Positions 1 through 6,947 of a DNA stretch of 13,769 nt are shown in pieces. The notes under the pieces were generated by a model. It had not been told where the DNA came from. It saw only the letters and a list, made by a program, of their open reading frames with translations, and ran no database searches. The translations under genes and the position numbers were made by a program. The first letter of the stretch is position 1. Each line of letters starts with the position of its first letter. Source of the DNA: JACVRW01 sp036009005 (GTDB taxonomy: Bacteria > Actinomycetota > Thermoleophilia > Solirubrobacterales > Thermoleophilaceae); assembly GCA_036009005.1 (NCBI GenBank), contig DASYMP010000217.1, forward strand, positions 1 through 13,769, in the 5' to 3' direction.

Positions 1-429
1 CGCGGGCGGGTAGCCGATGCGGGCGTCGTCGGCGATCAGGAGCTGGTCGGAGCACAGCGCGAGGTCGGTGCCGCCGGCCACGCAGAACCCATGCACCTTG
101 CAGACCACCGGCTTGTCGGAATGAAACAGGCTCATGAAGCCGCGCAGGTTGCGGCTCATCATCTGCCAGTCCACGACAGGGTCCCAGGGCGCGCTCGGGT
201 CGTGGTTCGGTGCCTGGCTCTCGGCGTAGTCGACGAGGTCGTAGCCGCCGCAGAAGCCCTTGCCGTTCCCGGCGAGCGCGATCACGTGGACCGACGGATC
301 GAGGTTCGCCCGCTCGACGCAGTCCGCGAGCTCGCGCGGCATCTCGAGCGTGATCGCGTTCGCCCGCTCGGGACGGTCGAGCGTGATGCGCGCGACACGG
401 CCGGTGACCTCGTACGTGAGCGTGTTCAA
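1..429 (-). CDS. Crotonase-fold (enoyl-CoA hydratase/isomerase family) protein, 3' end cut by window edge
   Basis: The visible 143 N-terminal residues have crotonase-fold signatures. An early TLDRPERANAI segment (16-26) is followed by the first oxyanion-hole block GKGFCGGYD (56-64) and the second, HGFCVAGGTDLAL (113-125). The family binds acyl-CoA thioesters and stabilises an enolate; members hydrate, isomerise or hydrolyse them. The two glutamates that act as acid/base in classical enoyl-CoA hydratase appear absent. The first aligns to Asp122 (GGTDLA instead of GGCELA) and the second falls in IGYPPA (138-143), where a proline occupies the position, so plain hydratase activity is uncertain. 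The start is TTG at 429, overlapping the TGA stop of the upstream acyl-CoA dehydrogenase as TTGA, which implies translational coupling. No better start was seen. Family assignment is firm; the reaction is not. Confidence 0.88.
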   Translation of the reverse strand, partial: MNTLTYEVTGRVARITLDRPERANAITLEMPRELADCVERANLDPSVHVIALAGNGKGFCGGYDLVDYAESQAPNHDPSAPWDPVVDWQMMSRNLRGFMSLFHSDKPVVCKVHGFCVAGGTDLALCSDQLLIADDARIGYPPA

Positions 430-2000
430 ACGGGGAGCGCGCGGTCCAGGATCGCCGCGGTGTCCACGGACGGCGGGAGCATGCCGTACGCGCGGCCGAC
501 CCCCTCGAGCCGCGAGGCGCAGAACGCGTCCGCCACGGCGGCCGGGGCGTTGCGCACCAGCAGGCTGGCCTGTAGCGCCACGGCGAGGTCCGACACCACC
601 CGTCGCGCCTCGAACTCCGGATCCTGCGGCTCCGAGTCGCGGATGCGGTCGAGGTGGGCGTCGAGCGTCGCGTTGGAGCCGCGCCCGAGCTCGCACTCCG
701 CGAGGAAGGCGGGCAGGGCGTCGGGCTCGCGGACGAGCGCGCGCAGCACGTCGAGCGCCGACACGTTCCCGGAGCCCTCCCAGATCGAGTTGAGCGGGGA
801 ATCGCGGAGCAGCCGCGGCATGCCGGACTCCTCCACGTAGCCGTTGCCGCCGAGGCACTCGAGCGCCTCGCTCGCGTGGCCCGGCGCGCGCTTGCAGACG
901 TGGTGCTTCATCACGGCCGTGGCGATGCGGCGGAACGCCTCGTCGCCCTCGTCGTACGCGCGCGCCACGCGCATGGTCACGGCGGTGGCGGCCTCGGACT
1001 CGATCGCGAGGTCGGCGAGCACGTTCTGCATGAGCGGCTGCTCGGACAGCAGCTTGCCGAAAGCGCTGCGATGGCGCGCGTGGTGCACGGCCTGGGCAAG
1101 ACCCCAGCGCATGCCCGCCGACGACCCGATCAGGCAGTCGAGGCGCGTGTGGTTGACCATGCGGATGATGGTCCGCACGCCGCGGCCCTCCTCGCCGATC
1201 AGCTGGCCGCGCACGCCGTGGAACTCGACCTCGCTCGACGGCAGCGAGCGCGTGCCGAGCTTGTCCTTCAGCCGCTGGATGCGGAAGCCGGGGTCGCGGC
1301 CCTCGATCAGGAAGCACGACAGGCCGGCGGGCGTCTGAGCGAGCGTCAGGAAGAGGTCGCAGGGCGGGTACGAGCAAAACCACTTGTGGCCGGTGATCTC
1401 CCAGGCGCCGCCGTTCGGCACCGCGCGCGTGGTGTTCGCGCGCACGTCCGAGCCGCCCTGCTTCTCGGTCATCGCCATGCCCACGAGCGCGCCGTCGTCG
1501 TAGCTCGCGCGGGTCACGCGCGGCTCCCACTCGGCGGCGAGATCGGGCTCCTCGCGGAGCGCCGGGATGGACGAATAGGTCATCGAAACCGGGCACATCA
1601 CGCCAGAATTGACCTGGCCCCACACGAAGAAGAGGCCCGCGCGAACCACGTGGCCGCCCGGCTGGGGGTCCCTCCACGGCAGCGAGTGGATCTCGCGCTC
1701 GATCGCCTGGCGCAGGCACCAGTGCCAGGACGGGTCGAGCTCCACCTCGTCCACGCGGTTGCCGTAGCGGTCGTGCGTGCGCAGGATCGGCTCGTTCCGT
1801 TCCGCGCGCTCGGAGTGGGCCAGCGCCTCCGGAGAGCCCGCCAGCTCGCCCGTGTCGCGGAGCCTGTCAACCCCCCAACCGCCGCCCTCGCGCTCGAGCG
1901 CCTCGCGCAGCGGGACGTCCGCCTCGAACACGTTGTATGGCGCTAGCGGTGGGGCTTGGTTCTCGACGGCGTGCGTGCCGCCGGTCTGCGAGATCTCCAC
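426..2000 (-). CDS. aidB: AidB-like acyl-CoA dehydrogenase
   Basis: A 524-residue flavoprotein-type acyl-CoA dehydrogenase that matches E. coli AidB (about 541 aa, from memory) along its whole length. The N-terminal THAVENQAPPL and EREGGGW blocks, MTEKQGGSD at 177-185 (FAD/substrate region), ITGHKWFCS, RLKDKLGTRS, ECLGGNGY and NSIWEGSGN at 404-412 can all be recognised. AidB has weak isovaleryl-CoA dehydrogenase activity and binds DNA through its C-terminal part in the E. coli alkylation response. Here no ada or alkylation-repair gene is adjacent and the partner is a crotonase, so a metabolic acyl-CoA role is at least as likely. The chosen start is GTG at 2000: it restores the AidB N-terminus and lies 11 nt after a TAGGCT hexamer. 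The open frame continues much further upstream, but that part is antisense to the phosphatase gene. The next gene overlaps by 4 nt. Confidence 0.93.
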   Translation of the reverse strand: MEISQTGGTHAVENQAPPLAPYNVFEADVPLREALEREGGGWGVDRLRDTGELAGSPEALAHSERAERNEPILRTHDRYGNRVDEVELDPSWHWCLRQAIEREIHSLPWRDPQPGGHVVRAGLFFVWGQVNSGVMCPVSMTYSSIPALREEPDLAAEWEPRVTRASYDDGALVGMAMTEKQGGSDVRANTTRAVPNGGAWEITGHKWFCSYPPCDLFLTLAQTPAGLSCFLIEGRDPGFRIQRLKDKLGTRSLPSSEVEFHGVRGQLIGEEGRGVRTIIRMVNHTRLDCLIGSSAGMRWGLAQAVHHARHRSAFGKLLSEQPLMQNVLADLAIESEAATAVTMRVARAYDEGDEAFRRIATAVMKHHVCKRAPGHASEALECLGGNGYVEESGMPRLLRDSPLNSIWEGSGNVSALDVLRALVREPDALPAFLAECELGRGSNATLDAHLDRIRDSEPQDPEFEARRVVSDLAVALQASLLVRNAPAAVADAFCASRLEGVGRAYGMLPPSVDTAAILDRALPV

Positions 2001-2011
2001 AGTGGACGCGG

Positions 2012-2017
2012 AGCCTA
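2012..2017 (-). promoter_or_regulatory. Putative -10 element TAGGCT of the aidB-like unit
   Basis: TAGGCT on the minus strand with 11 nt between it and the GTG at 2000. It is one of four exact copies of this hexamer seen by eye, each just before a unit start. No convincing -35 was found. The short distance predicts a very short or absent 5' leader. Confidence 0.5.
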
Positions 2018-2041
2018 CCGGCCCGACCCCGCAACCTGACG

Positions 2042-2047
2042 TAGGAT
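2042..2047 (+). promoter_or_regulatory. Putative -10 element TAGGAT of the PhoD-like gene
   Basis: TAGGAT with 10 nt before the ATG at 2058. It overlaps the alternative ATG at 2046, which argues that 2046 is not the true start. It faces away from the TAGGCT at 2012-2017, with 24 bp between the two hexamers, so this 57-bp gap probably holds two divergent promoters. Confidence 0.5.
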
Positions 2048-2057
2048 GACGAGTTCC

Positions 2058-3632
2058 ATGCGCATGCATCGTTTTATCCCACTGGCCCTGTTGATCCTGC
2101 TGCTCGTCGTCCCGAGCGCACACGCCGCGCGCGGCTTCTCGTACGGCGTCACAGCCGGCGACGTGACCGCGTCGAGCGCCGTGCTCTGGGCGAAGGCGAA
2201 GAAGAGCGGGCAATACACGCTCGAGGTGGCGCGCAACAAGCGCTTCACGAAGGGCGCCAAGATCGTTCGCGTGCGCGCGAGGAAGGCGCACGACAACACC
2301 GTGCAGGCGCGCGTCAAGCGCCTGTCCGGCGGCAAGCGTTACTACTTCCGCTTCTTCCGGACGGGAGCGCGCAGTGACCGTGGCACGTTCGTGACCGCGC
2401 CGAAGCGCTCGCAGAGCAAGACGATCGAGTTCGCGTGGACCGGCGACCAGGACTTCAACAAGAAGCCCGGCGACACGAAGCCGTACTGGAACAGCGGCGA
2501 CGTGCTGACCCGGATGAAGGCCGAGAAGAACGCCTTCAACGTGATGCTCGGCGACACGATCTACTCGGACAGCGAGGTCCCCGGACGGCTGAACCCGATC
2601 GCGACGACGGTCAAGAGCAAGTGGGCGAAGTACAAGGTCAACCTCGGGATGAAGCCTCTGCGCGCGCTGCGCGGCTCTACCGGCTACTACTCGCACTGGG
2701 ACGACCATGAGTTCGTCAACGACTTCTCGCCCGCCGAGAACTCCTTCGACAACGGCGTGAACGTGAACGGCCGCACGCTCTACAAGCGCGGCGTGCAGGC
2801 GTTCCGCGACTACGCGCCGGTCACGTGGTCGAAGAGCAACGGGCTCTACCGCACGGCTCGCTGGGGCAAGAACCTGGAGCTGTTCTTCCTCGACGAGCGT
2901 TCGTTCCGGAGCGCGAACGCCGACGCGAACCACGTCTGTGACAACCCGCAGACGGGGCAGCCCGACCTGGCCCCGACCGCTCCGACGACGCACCGCACGC
3001 TCTTCTCCGCGGTGACGCCGTCGCTGTCGGCGCCGGTGTCGCAGGCGTGCCTCGACACGATCCGGAGCCCCAACCGCACCTACCTCGGGGCGCGCCAGCT
3101 GAAGCGCTTCCTGGCCGCGATCAAGAAGTCGGACGCTCGCTTCAAGGTGATCATGAACGAGCTGCCGATCCAGCAGTACTACGTGCTGCCCTACGACCGC
3201 TGGGAGGGCTTCGAGGCGGAGCGCCAGCACGTCCTGACGGAGCTCCAGAGCGTCACGAACGTGGTCTTCCTGACCACCGACGTGCACGCGACGCTGATCA
3301 ACGACGCCCGCTTCAAGACACTCGAGCCGGGCGGCCCGCAGAACAGCGGGATCATGGACGTGACCGTCGGTCCCTCGGCGACGGCGAACTTCGCGCTGGA
3401 GATCGACCAGGCCGCCGGGCAGGCCGGGGCAGGCAATCTCGTCGACGCCGGGTTCCTCACCCCGCCGCCGCCGAGCGGCGTCGGGATGTACTGCTCGGTG
3501 CTGGACAAGTTCAGCTACGGACAGGTGAAGGTCACCTCGACGCAGCTCGTGATCACACCGAAGGACGCGAGCGGGCAGCCGCTGGCCGACAACGGCCACC
3601 CCTGCACGGTCACGCTCGACTACAAGAGCTAG
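2058..3632 (+). CDS. Secreted PhoD-like alkaline phosphatase/phosphodiesterase family protein
   Basis: A 524-residue exported metallophosphatase. A Sec-type signal peptide (MRMHRF, a run of Leu/Ile/Val, then PSAHA-ARG with cleavage near residue 23) precedes a PhoD N-terminal beta domain (about 25-115). The catalytic domain shows GDTIYSD (165-171), HWDDHEF (W214, D215, D216, H217) and TTDVHAT (D408, H410), the usual metal-ligand blocks of the family. B. subtilis PhoD is a phosphodiesterase that attacks wall teichoic acid; here the substrate is unknown. The Cys expected near the start of the catalytic domain is replaced by an FAWTGDQD segment, so metal use may differ. No twin-arginine motif is present. 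Start 2058 gives a normal signal peptide and follows a TAGGAT hexamer by 10 nt; 2046 and 2064 are alternatives. It converges on the GT4 gene and shares CTAG with its stop. Confidence 0.9.
   Translation: MRMHRFIPLALLILLLVVPSAHAARGFSYGVTAGDVTASSAVLWAKAKKSGQYTLEVARNKRFTKGAKIVRVRARKAHDNTVQARVKRLSGGKRYYFRFFRTGARSDRGTFVTAPKRSQSKTIEFAWTGDQDFNKKPGDTKPYWNSGDVLTRMKAEKNAFNVMLGDTIYSDSEVPGRLNPIATTVKSKWAKYKVNLGMKPLRALRGSTGYYSHWDDHEFVNDFSPAENSFDNGVNVNGRTLYKRGVQAFRDYAPVTWSKSNGLYRTARWGKNLELFFLDERSFRSANADANHVCDNPQTGQPDLAPTAPTTHRTLFSAVTPSLSAPVSQACLDTIRSPNRTYLGARQLKRFLAAIKKSDARFKVIMNELPIQQYYVLPYDRWEGFEAERQHVLTELQSVTNVVFLTTDVHATLINDARFKTLEPGGPQNSGIMDVTVGPSATANFALEIDQAAGQAGAGNLVDAGFLTPPPPSGVGMYCSVLDKFSYGQVKVTSTQLVITPKDASGQPLADNGHPCTVTLDYKS
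3629..3632. other. Shared palindromic stop CTAG of two convergent genes
   Basis: The TAG at 3630-3632 ends the PhoD-like gene. Read on the other strand, the same CTAG supplies TAG (3631-3629) ending the GT4 gene. No intergenic space remains for a terminator, so the transcripts must overlap. The same arrangement recurs at 11864-11867. Confidence 0.95.
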
Positions 3633-4654
3633 GAACTAGCCAGCAGCGGCTCGAGCACTCGGTCGACCTCACCGGCGGTACGCCGCCAGGTGAGGCCGGC
3701 CGCGCGCTCGCGCCCGGCTTTCGTGAGGCGCTCTCGCTCGGGTCCCAGCGCGCGCAGCAGCGCATCCGCGAACGACTCGGCATCGAGGGGGTCTGCCAGG
3801 AGCGCCGCACCTGCGCATGCCTCGGGCAGGGCCGCGCGGTCGGCGGCCACCACGGGCGTTCCGGCCGCCATCGCCTCGATGCATGGGAGGCCGAAGCCCT
3901 CGTAGAGGGATGGCATGGCGAATGCGGCGGCGCCGGCGTAGAGGGCCGGGAGGTCCGCGTCGGCGATGTAGCCGAGGCGGCGTGCCACGCCCTCCGCGCC
4001 ACCCTTCAGGTACGGCCGCGTCGAGCCCGCGATTACCACTTCGATTCCTTCGGTTGCGAGCTTTGGAACTACCGCATCGAGGAGGGTCAGGTTCTTGCGT
4101 GGGCTGTCCGTGCCCAGGGCGAGCACGTAGGGCTTCGTCAGGCCGAGCCTTCGGAGCGTCGGCGCCGGGTCGGACGGGGCACTGAAGGAGGCGTCCACGC
4201 CGGGGGCTATCACCGCGATCCGCTCCTCCGGGACGCCCAATCGCTCGGCGAGCTCCGCGCGGACGAACTCCGACGGCACGATCACCAGCCGCGCCCCGCG
4301 CGCCACCCTCGGAACGACAGTCCTGTGTAGGTGTCGATATACGACACCCATCCAGGATTGTTGGTGGAAGGGGGCGGCGTCATGGATGACGACGACGTTC
4401 TTCCTCGATGCCAGGGGAGCCAGGTTCGCGGGCGAGAGCAGCAGCTCCGACCCACGTGCGAGGAGCGGAAGCGCCGCCTGCTCCCAGGCCTGGCCGGCCT
4501 TGTGGGCGAGCGCTGCTGGGGGTTTGATCGTCCTGTAGCGGCCGGGGTGGAGCTCGGGGAGGAGCGTTGCGAGCTCGCGCGCCCAGCGCTCGACGCCGCC
4601 GATCTCGCGCCGCGCGGCGGCGCGGGCGTTGATCGCGACAGGCGCCGCGGTCAG
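3629..4654 (-). CDS. GT4-type (GT-B fold) glycosyltransferase, probable CTG start
   Basis: A retaining GT-B glycosyltransferase of about 341 residues, expected to move a sugar from a nucleotide-sugar donor on the cytoplasmic face. The N-terminal acceptor domain opens with VAINARA and GGVERWARELA. The C-terminal donor domain shows ALGTDSPRKN (a loop typical of GT4) and the E-x7-E motif EGFGLPCIE (E252, E260) followed by AMAAGTPVVA. Sugar and acceptor cannot be told. No ATG, GTG or TTG occurs in frame within the acceptor-domain N-terminus or close upstream; the first in-frame ATG is at 4351, inside the fold. The most sensible start is CTG at 4654, which overlaps the TGA of the LPXTG-type gene as CTGA and would read MTAAPVAINARA. 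Translational coupling or reinitiation would then drive it. Family call is firm; start is tentative. Confidence 0.88.
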   Translation of the reverse strand: MTAAPVAINARAAARREIGGVERWARELATLLPELHPGRYRTIKPPAALAHKAGQAWEQAALPLLARGSELLLSPANLAPLASRKNVVVIHDAAPFHQQSWMGVVYRHLHRTVVPRVARGARLVIVPSEFVRAELAERLGVPEERIAVIAPGVDASFSAPSDPAPTLRRLGLTKPYVLALGTDSPRKNLTLLDAVVPKLATEGIEVVIAGSTRPYLKGGAEGVARRLGYIADADLPALYAGAAAFAMPSLYEGFGLPCIEAMAAGTPVVAADRAALPEACAGAALLADPLDAESFADALLRALGPERERLTKAGRERAAGLTWRRTAGEVDRVLEPLLASS

Positions 4655-4986
4655 GAGGTGCGCCGGCGCAGGGTGGTGCCGCCGGCGAAGAGGAGTGCGC
4701 CGCTGGCGGCGAGGATGAGGACGGGGAGGCCGGTGCGGGGCAGCGTCGCGGCGGAGCTGGCCGCGGGCGCGGCCTCGCTGGCTGTCTCGCCGCCGGTCTG
4801 CGCCGGAGTGGTCGGAGCCGAACCCTGGTCGCCGCCGCTGTCTGAGCCGTTCCCTGAGTTGCCGTTGCCGCCCTGCGAGTTGCCGAACGGGTCGTTGTAC
4901 TGCTCGTCGCCCGCGTTCTGGGCGAGAGCGGCGGACGGGAGGGCGAGCAGGCACAGGGTCGCGAGCAGGGTCACAAGTCGACGCAT
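4651..4986 (-). CDS. Small LPXTG-type (sortase-anchored) secreted protein
   Basis: A 111-residue surface protein. It has a signal peptide (MRR, hydrophobic core, cleavage near ALA22-Q23), then GDEQYNDPF (26-34), a low-complexity linker rich in Gly, Asn, Ser, Ala and Thr (35-81), the sortase motif LPRTG (82-86), a membrane span (87-106) and a basic tail RRR (107-109). This order is the canonical wall-sorting signal: a sortase would cut between Thr and Gly and link the protein to the cell wall. No folded domain is evident, so it may be a stalk, a spacer or a glycan-bearing protein; the Ser/Thr content would allow O-glycosylation, but that is inference. It is the first gene of a two-gene unit with the GT4 gene, overlapping it by 4 nt. 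A TAGGCT hexamer lies 8 nt before the ATG. No Shine-Dalgarno sequence is visible. No sortase gene is in the window. Confidence 0.85.
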   Translation of the reverse strand: MRRLVTLLATLCLLALPSAALAQNAGDEQYNDPFGNSQGGNGNSGNGSDSGGDQGSAPTTPAQTGGETASEAAPAASSAATLPRTGLPVLILAASGALLFAGGTTLRRRTS

Positions 4987-4994
4987 GGCGGCGA

Positions 4995-5000
4995 AGCCTA
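4995..5000 (-). promoter_or_regulatory. Putative -10 element TAGGCT of the LPXTG/GT4 unit
   Basis: TAGGCT on the minus strand, 8 nt before the ATG at 4986. It faces the plus-strand TAGACT at 5021-5026 back to back, with 20 bp between. No clear -35 is seen. It predicts a leaderless or nearly leaderless message. Confidence 0.5.
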
Positions 5001-5001
5001 G

Positions 5002-5013
5002 CGGCGAACGCCG
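5002..5013. repeat. Short inverted repeat CGGCG-AA-CGCCG between divergent -10 elements
   Basis: A perfect 5-bp inverted repeat with a 2-bp centre, lying between the two divergent -10 hexamers of the 48-bp gap. It could be an operator for a dimeric regulator, but such short GC palindromes occur by chance in DNA this GC-rich. Confidence 0.25.
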
Positions 5014-5020
5014 TCACGCA

Positions 5021-5026
5021 TAGACT
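5021..5026 (+). promoter_or_regulatory. Putative -10 element TAGACT of the GT4-GT2-TPR unit
   Basis: TAGACT with 8 nt before the GTG at 5035. Transcription starting 6-8 nt downstream would begin at or next to the start codon. A weak GGAG runs into the GTG but is too close to act as a ribosome binding site. Confidence 0.5.
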
Positions 5027-5034
5027 GAACCGGA

Positions 5035-6237
5035 GTGAGCGTCCGAACGGCACGGAGAGCCCCGCGCACGGCACTGATCCACGACTTCCTTGTGAGTGTT
5101 CGCGGCGCCGACCGGGTCTTTCTCGAGATCTGCGACCTGTGGCCGGACGCGGACGTGTTCACGCCCGTCTACGACGAGCGCGGCACGGAGGGACGGTTCG
5201 CGCACCGCAACATCCACACCTCCTTCCTCCAGAAGCTCCACCCGAACGCGCGCAACTTCCGGGCCTTCCTGCCGCTCTATCCGGCGGCGATCGAGTCATT
5301 CGACCTGTCCGGGTACGACCTCGTGATCTCGAGCTCCAGCGCCTGGGCGCACGCCGTGATCTGCGACGAGCGCGCCGTGCACGTGTCGTACTGCCACAAC
5401 CCGTTCCGGTACGCATGGAACGAGCGCCACCGCACGCTGGCCGAGCGCTCCAACCCGCTCACGCGCGCGGCGCTCAGCCGCCTGTTCCGGCGCTGGCGCG
5501 AATGGGACTGGATCGCGGCGCAGCGCGTCGACAGCTACGTGACCAACTCGCGCACGACCCAGGCGCGCATCAAGGCGTACTTCGGCCGTGACTCGCAGAT
5601 CGTCTACCCGCCGGTGGCCACGCAGCGCTTCCAGCCGCGGCCGGTGGGCGACCACTACCTCGTGCTCTCGGAGCTCGTCTCGCACAAGCAGATCGACGTG
5701 GCGATCGAGGCCTTCAACCGCCTGGAGCTGCCGCTCGTGATCACCGGTGGCGGGCCCGACAAGCGCCGCCTGCGCAGCCTCGCCGGCCCCACGATCCGCT
5801 TCGCGGGCCGCGTGAACGACGACGAGGCCGCGCGCCTCCTCGCGAGCTCGCGCGCGCTCGTCGTGACCACAGGCGAGGAGTTCGGAATCGCCGCCGTGGA
5901 GGCCCAGGCGGCCGGCCGCCCCGTGATCGCCCGTGCGGCGGGCGGCCTGCTCGAGAACGTGATCGACGGCGTGACCGGCTTCCTGTGGGAGGGCGGTCCC
6001 GAGGACCTGGAGGACGCGGTGCGCCGCTTCGACGCCGAGGCGGTCGACTCCGAGGCCTGCATCGAGAACGCGCGGCGCTTCGATTCGGTGGTCTTCCGCG
6101 AGTCATTTCCGCGCGTTGTGGACGCCGCTCTCAACCAGGGCCCCACCGATCGCCAGGACACCTGGCCGCGCATCCCGCGGCGGCCCACGCCCAGCCGCCG
6201 CCCCGCATGGCGCGCAGGCCGCTTCGGTTCCGCCTAG
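5035..6237 (+). CDS. GT4-family (GT-B fold) glycosyltransferase
   Basis: A 400-residue GT-B glycosyltransferase of the broad group annotated as WbaZ- or mannosyltransferase-like. The N-terminal domain shows ALIHDFLVSVRGADRVF, FTPVYDERG, the HTSFLQKLHP block, ESFDLSGYDLVISSSS and YCHNPFRYAW, all typical of this group. The C-terminal donor domain shows SELVSHKQIDVAIEAF, TGGGPDKRRL and the E-x7-E segment EEFGIAAVE (E281, E289). It should act in the cytoplasm on a lipid-linked or growing glycan; donor and acceptor are unknown. The last 35 or so residues are rich in Arg, Pro and Ser and look like an appended disordered tail. The start is GTG at 5035, 8 nt after TAGACT. The next gene begins 15 nt after the stop, so 5035-7355 probably forms one operon. 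Confidence 0.92.
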   Translation: MSVRTARRAPRTALIHDFLVSVRGADRVFLEICDLWPDADVFTPVYDERGTEGRFAHRNIHTSFLQKLHPNARNFRAFLPLYPAAIESFDLSGYDLVISSSSAWAHAVICDERAVHVSYCHNPFRYAWNERHRTLAERSNPLTRAALSRLFRRWREWDWIAAQRVDSYVTNSRTTQARIKAYFGRDSQIVYPPVATQRFQPRPVGDHYLVLSELVSHKQIDVAIEAFNRLELPLVITGGGPDKRRLRSLAGPTIRFAGRVNDDEAARLLASSRALVVTTGEEFGIAAVEAQAAGRPVIARAAGGLLENVIDGVTGFLWEGGPEDLEDAVRRFDAEAVDSEACIENARRFDSVVFRESFPRVVDAALNQGPTDRQDTWPRIPRRPTPSRRPAWRAGRFGSA

Positions 6238-6252
6238 AGTCCTCGGCCGCCC

Positions 6253-6945
6253 ATGCCAGAGCTCTCGATCCTCATGCCTGTGTACAACGAGCGCGCCACC
6301 GTCGAGGAGGCGATCGAGCGCGCTCTCGCCGCGGAGCTGCCCGTGGAGTCGCGCCAGCTCGTCGTCGTGGACGACGGCTCGACCGACGGCACGCGCGAGC
6401 TGCTGCGCGGCCGCGACTGGCCCGCGGAGGTGGACATCCACTTCCGCGACAGCAACGGCGGCAAGGGCGCCGCGGTGCGCACGGCGATCGACAACGCCAC
6501 CGGCCGCTGGGCGGCGATCCTCGACGCCGACCTCGAATACGACGCGAGCGACATCGGCCGGCTGCTCGAGCCGCTCCAGTCAGGCGAGGCGGAGGTGGTC
6601 TTCGGAGTGCGCGGCTTCGACTCGCGCTCGGCCTTCAGCTTCTGGTACGTCGTCGGCAACAAGACCGTGACGATGGTCGCCAACGTGATCTTCAACTCGT
6701 GGCTGGCGGACATCATGACCTGCCACAAGGCGATGGCCACGGACGTGTGGCGCTCGCTCGACCTGAAGGCGCGCGGCTTCGAGCTCGAGGGCGAGATCAC
6801 GGCACGCGTGCTCGCGAGCGGGCGGCGCGTCTACGAGGTGCCGATCACCTACCGGGCGCGCGGGCGCGAGGAGGGCAAGAAGCTCACCGCCGTCGATGCC
6901 CTCCGGGTGATGTCGACGCTCCTGAAGCACCGGCTCGGTAGGTAG
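6253..6945 (+). CDS. GT2 polyprenyl-phosphate sugar synthase (DPM1-like)
   Basis: A 230-residue GT-A fold family 2 enzyme. It shows LSILMPVYNE (4-13), VVDDGSTDGT (38-47), NGGKGAAVR, the DxD metal site in DADLEYD (91-97), and a C-terminal ITYRARGREEGKKL block characteristic of dolichyl-phosphate-mannose and polyprenyl-phosphate-glucose synthases. No membrane span is evident, as in the single-domain DPM1 type. The family transfers a hexose from GDP-Man or UDP-Glc to a polyprenyl phosphate, making the donor used by GT-C enzymes on the outer membrane face. That suits the three GT-C candidates after 10.1 kb. The ATG at 6253 is the only good start. TAGAGT at 6235-6240 overlaps the previous stop and lies 12 nt upstream; it could be an internal promoter but is more likely chance. 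Which sugar is used cannot be read from sequence. Confidence 0.9.
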   Translation: MPELSILMPVYNERATVEEAIERALAAELPVESRQLVVVDDGSTDGTRELLRGRDWPAEVDIHFRDSNGGKGAAVRTAIDNATGRWAAILDADLEYDASDIGRLLEPLQSGEAEVVFGVRGFDSRSAFSFWYVVGNKTVTMVANVIFNSWLADIMTCHKAMATDVWRSLDLKARGFELEGEITARVLASGRRVYEVPITYRARGREEGKKLTAVDALRVMSTLLKHRLGR

Positions 6946-6947
6946 CG

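Noticed and set aside
654..1946. A 430-codon plus-strand open frame antisense to the AidB-like gene
   Set aside because: Shadow frame; no domain-like features, and the minus-strand product aligns end to end with AidB.
426..3599. A 1057-codon open minus-strand frame spanning the AidB-like gene and the phosphatase region
   Set aside because: Only the part from 2000 downward is protein-like. The upstream part is antisense to the phosphatase gene, low in normal composition, and crosses a promoter.
4066..4092. Similarity of about 22 of 26 bases between GAACTACCGCATCGAGGAGG here and the loop and arm of hairpin A at 10051-10076
   Set aside because: The first copy lies within conserved GT4 coding sequence with no hairpin, and a match of this length is not beyond chance for GC-rich DNA, so I do not call it a repeat family.
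4774..4905. Low-complexity Gly/Asn/Ser codons in the LPXTG gene as a tandem repeat or CRISPR-like array
   Set aside because: Units are irregular in length and sequence, with no spacer structure; it is simply a flexible linker.
6235..6240. TAGAGT as a ninth promoter, before the GT2 gene
   Set aside because: It overlaps the previous stop codon, is spaced 12 nt from the ATG (outside the 7-11 range), and the genes look like one operon.
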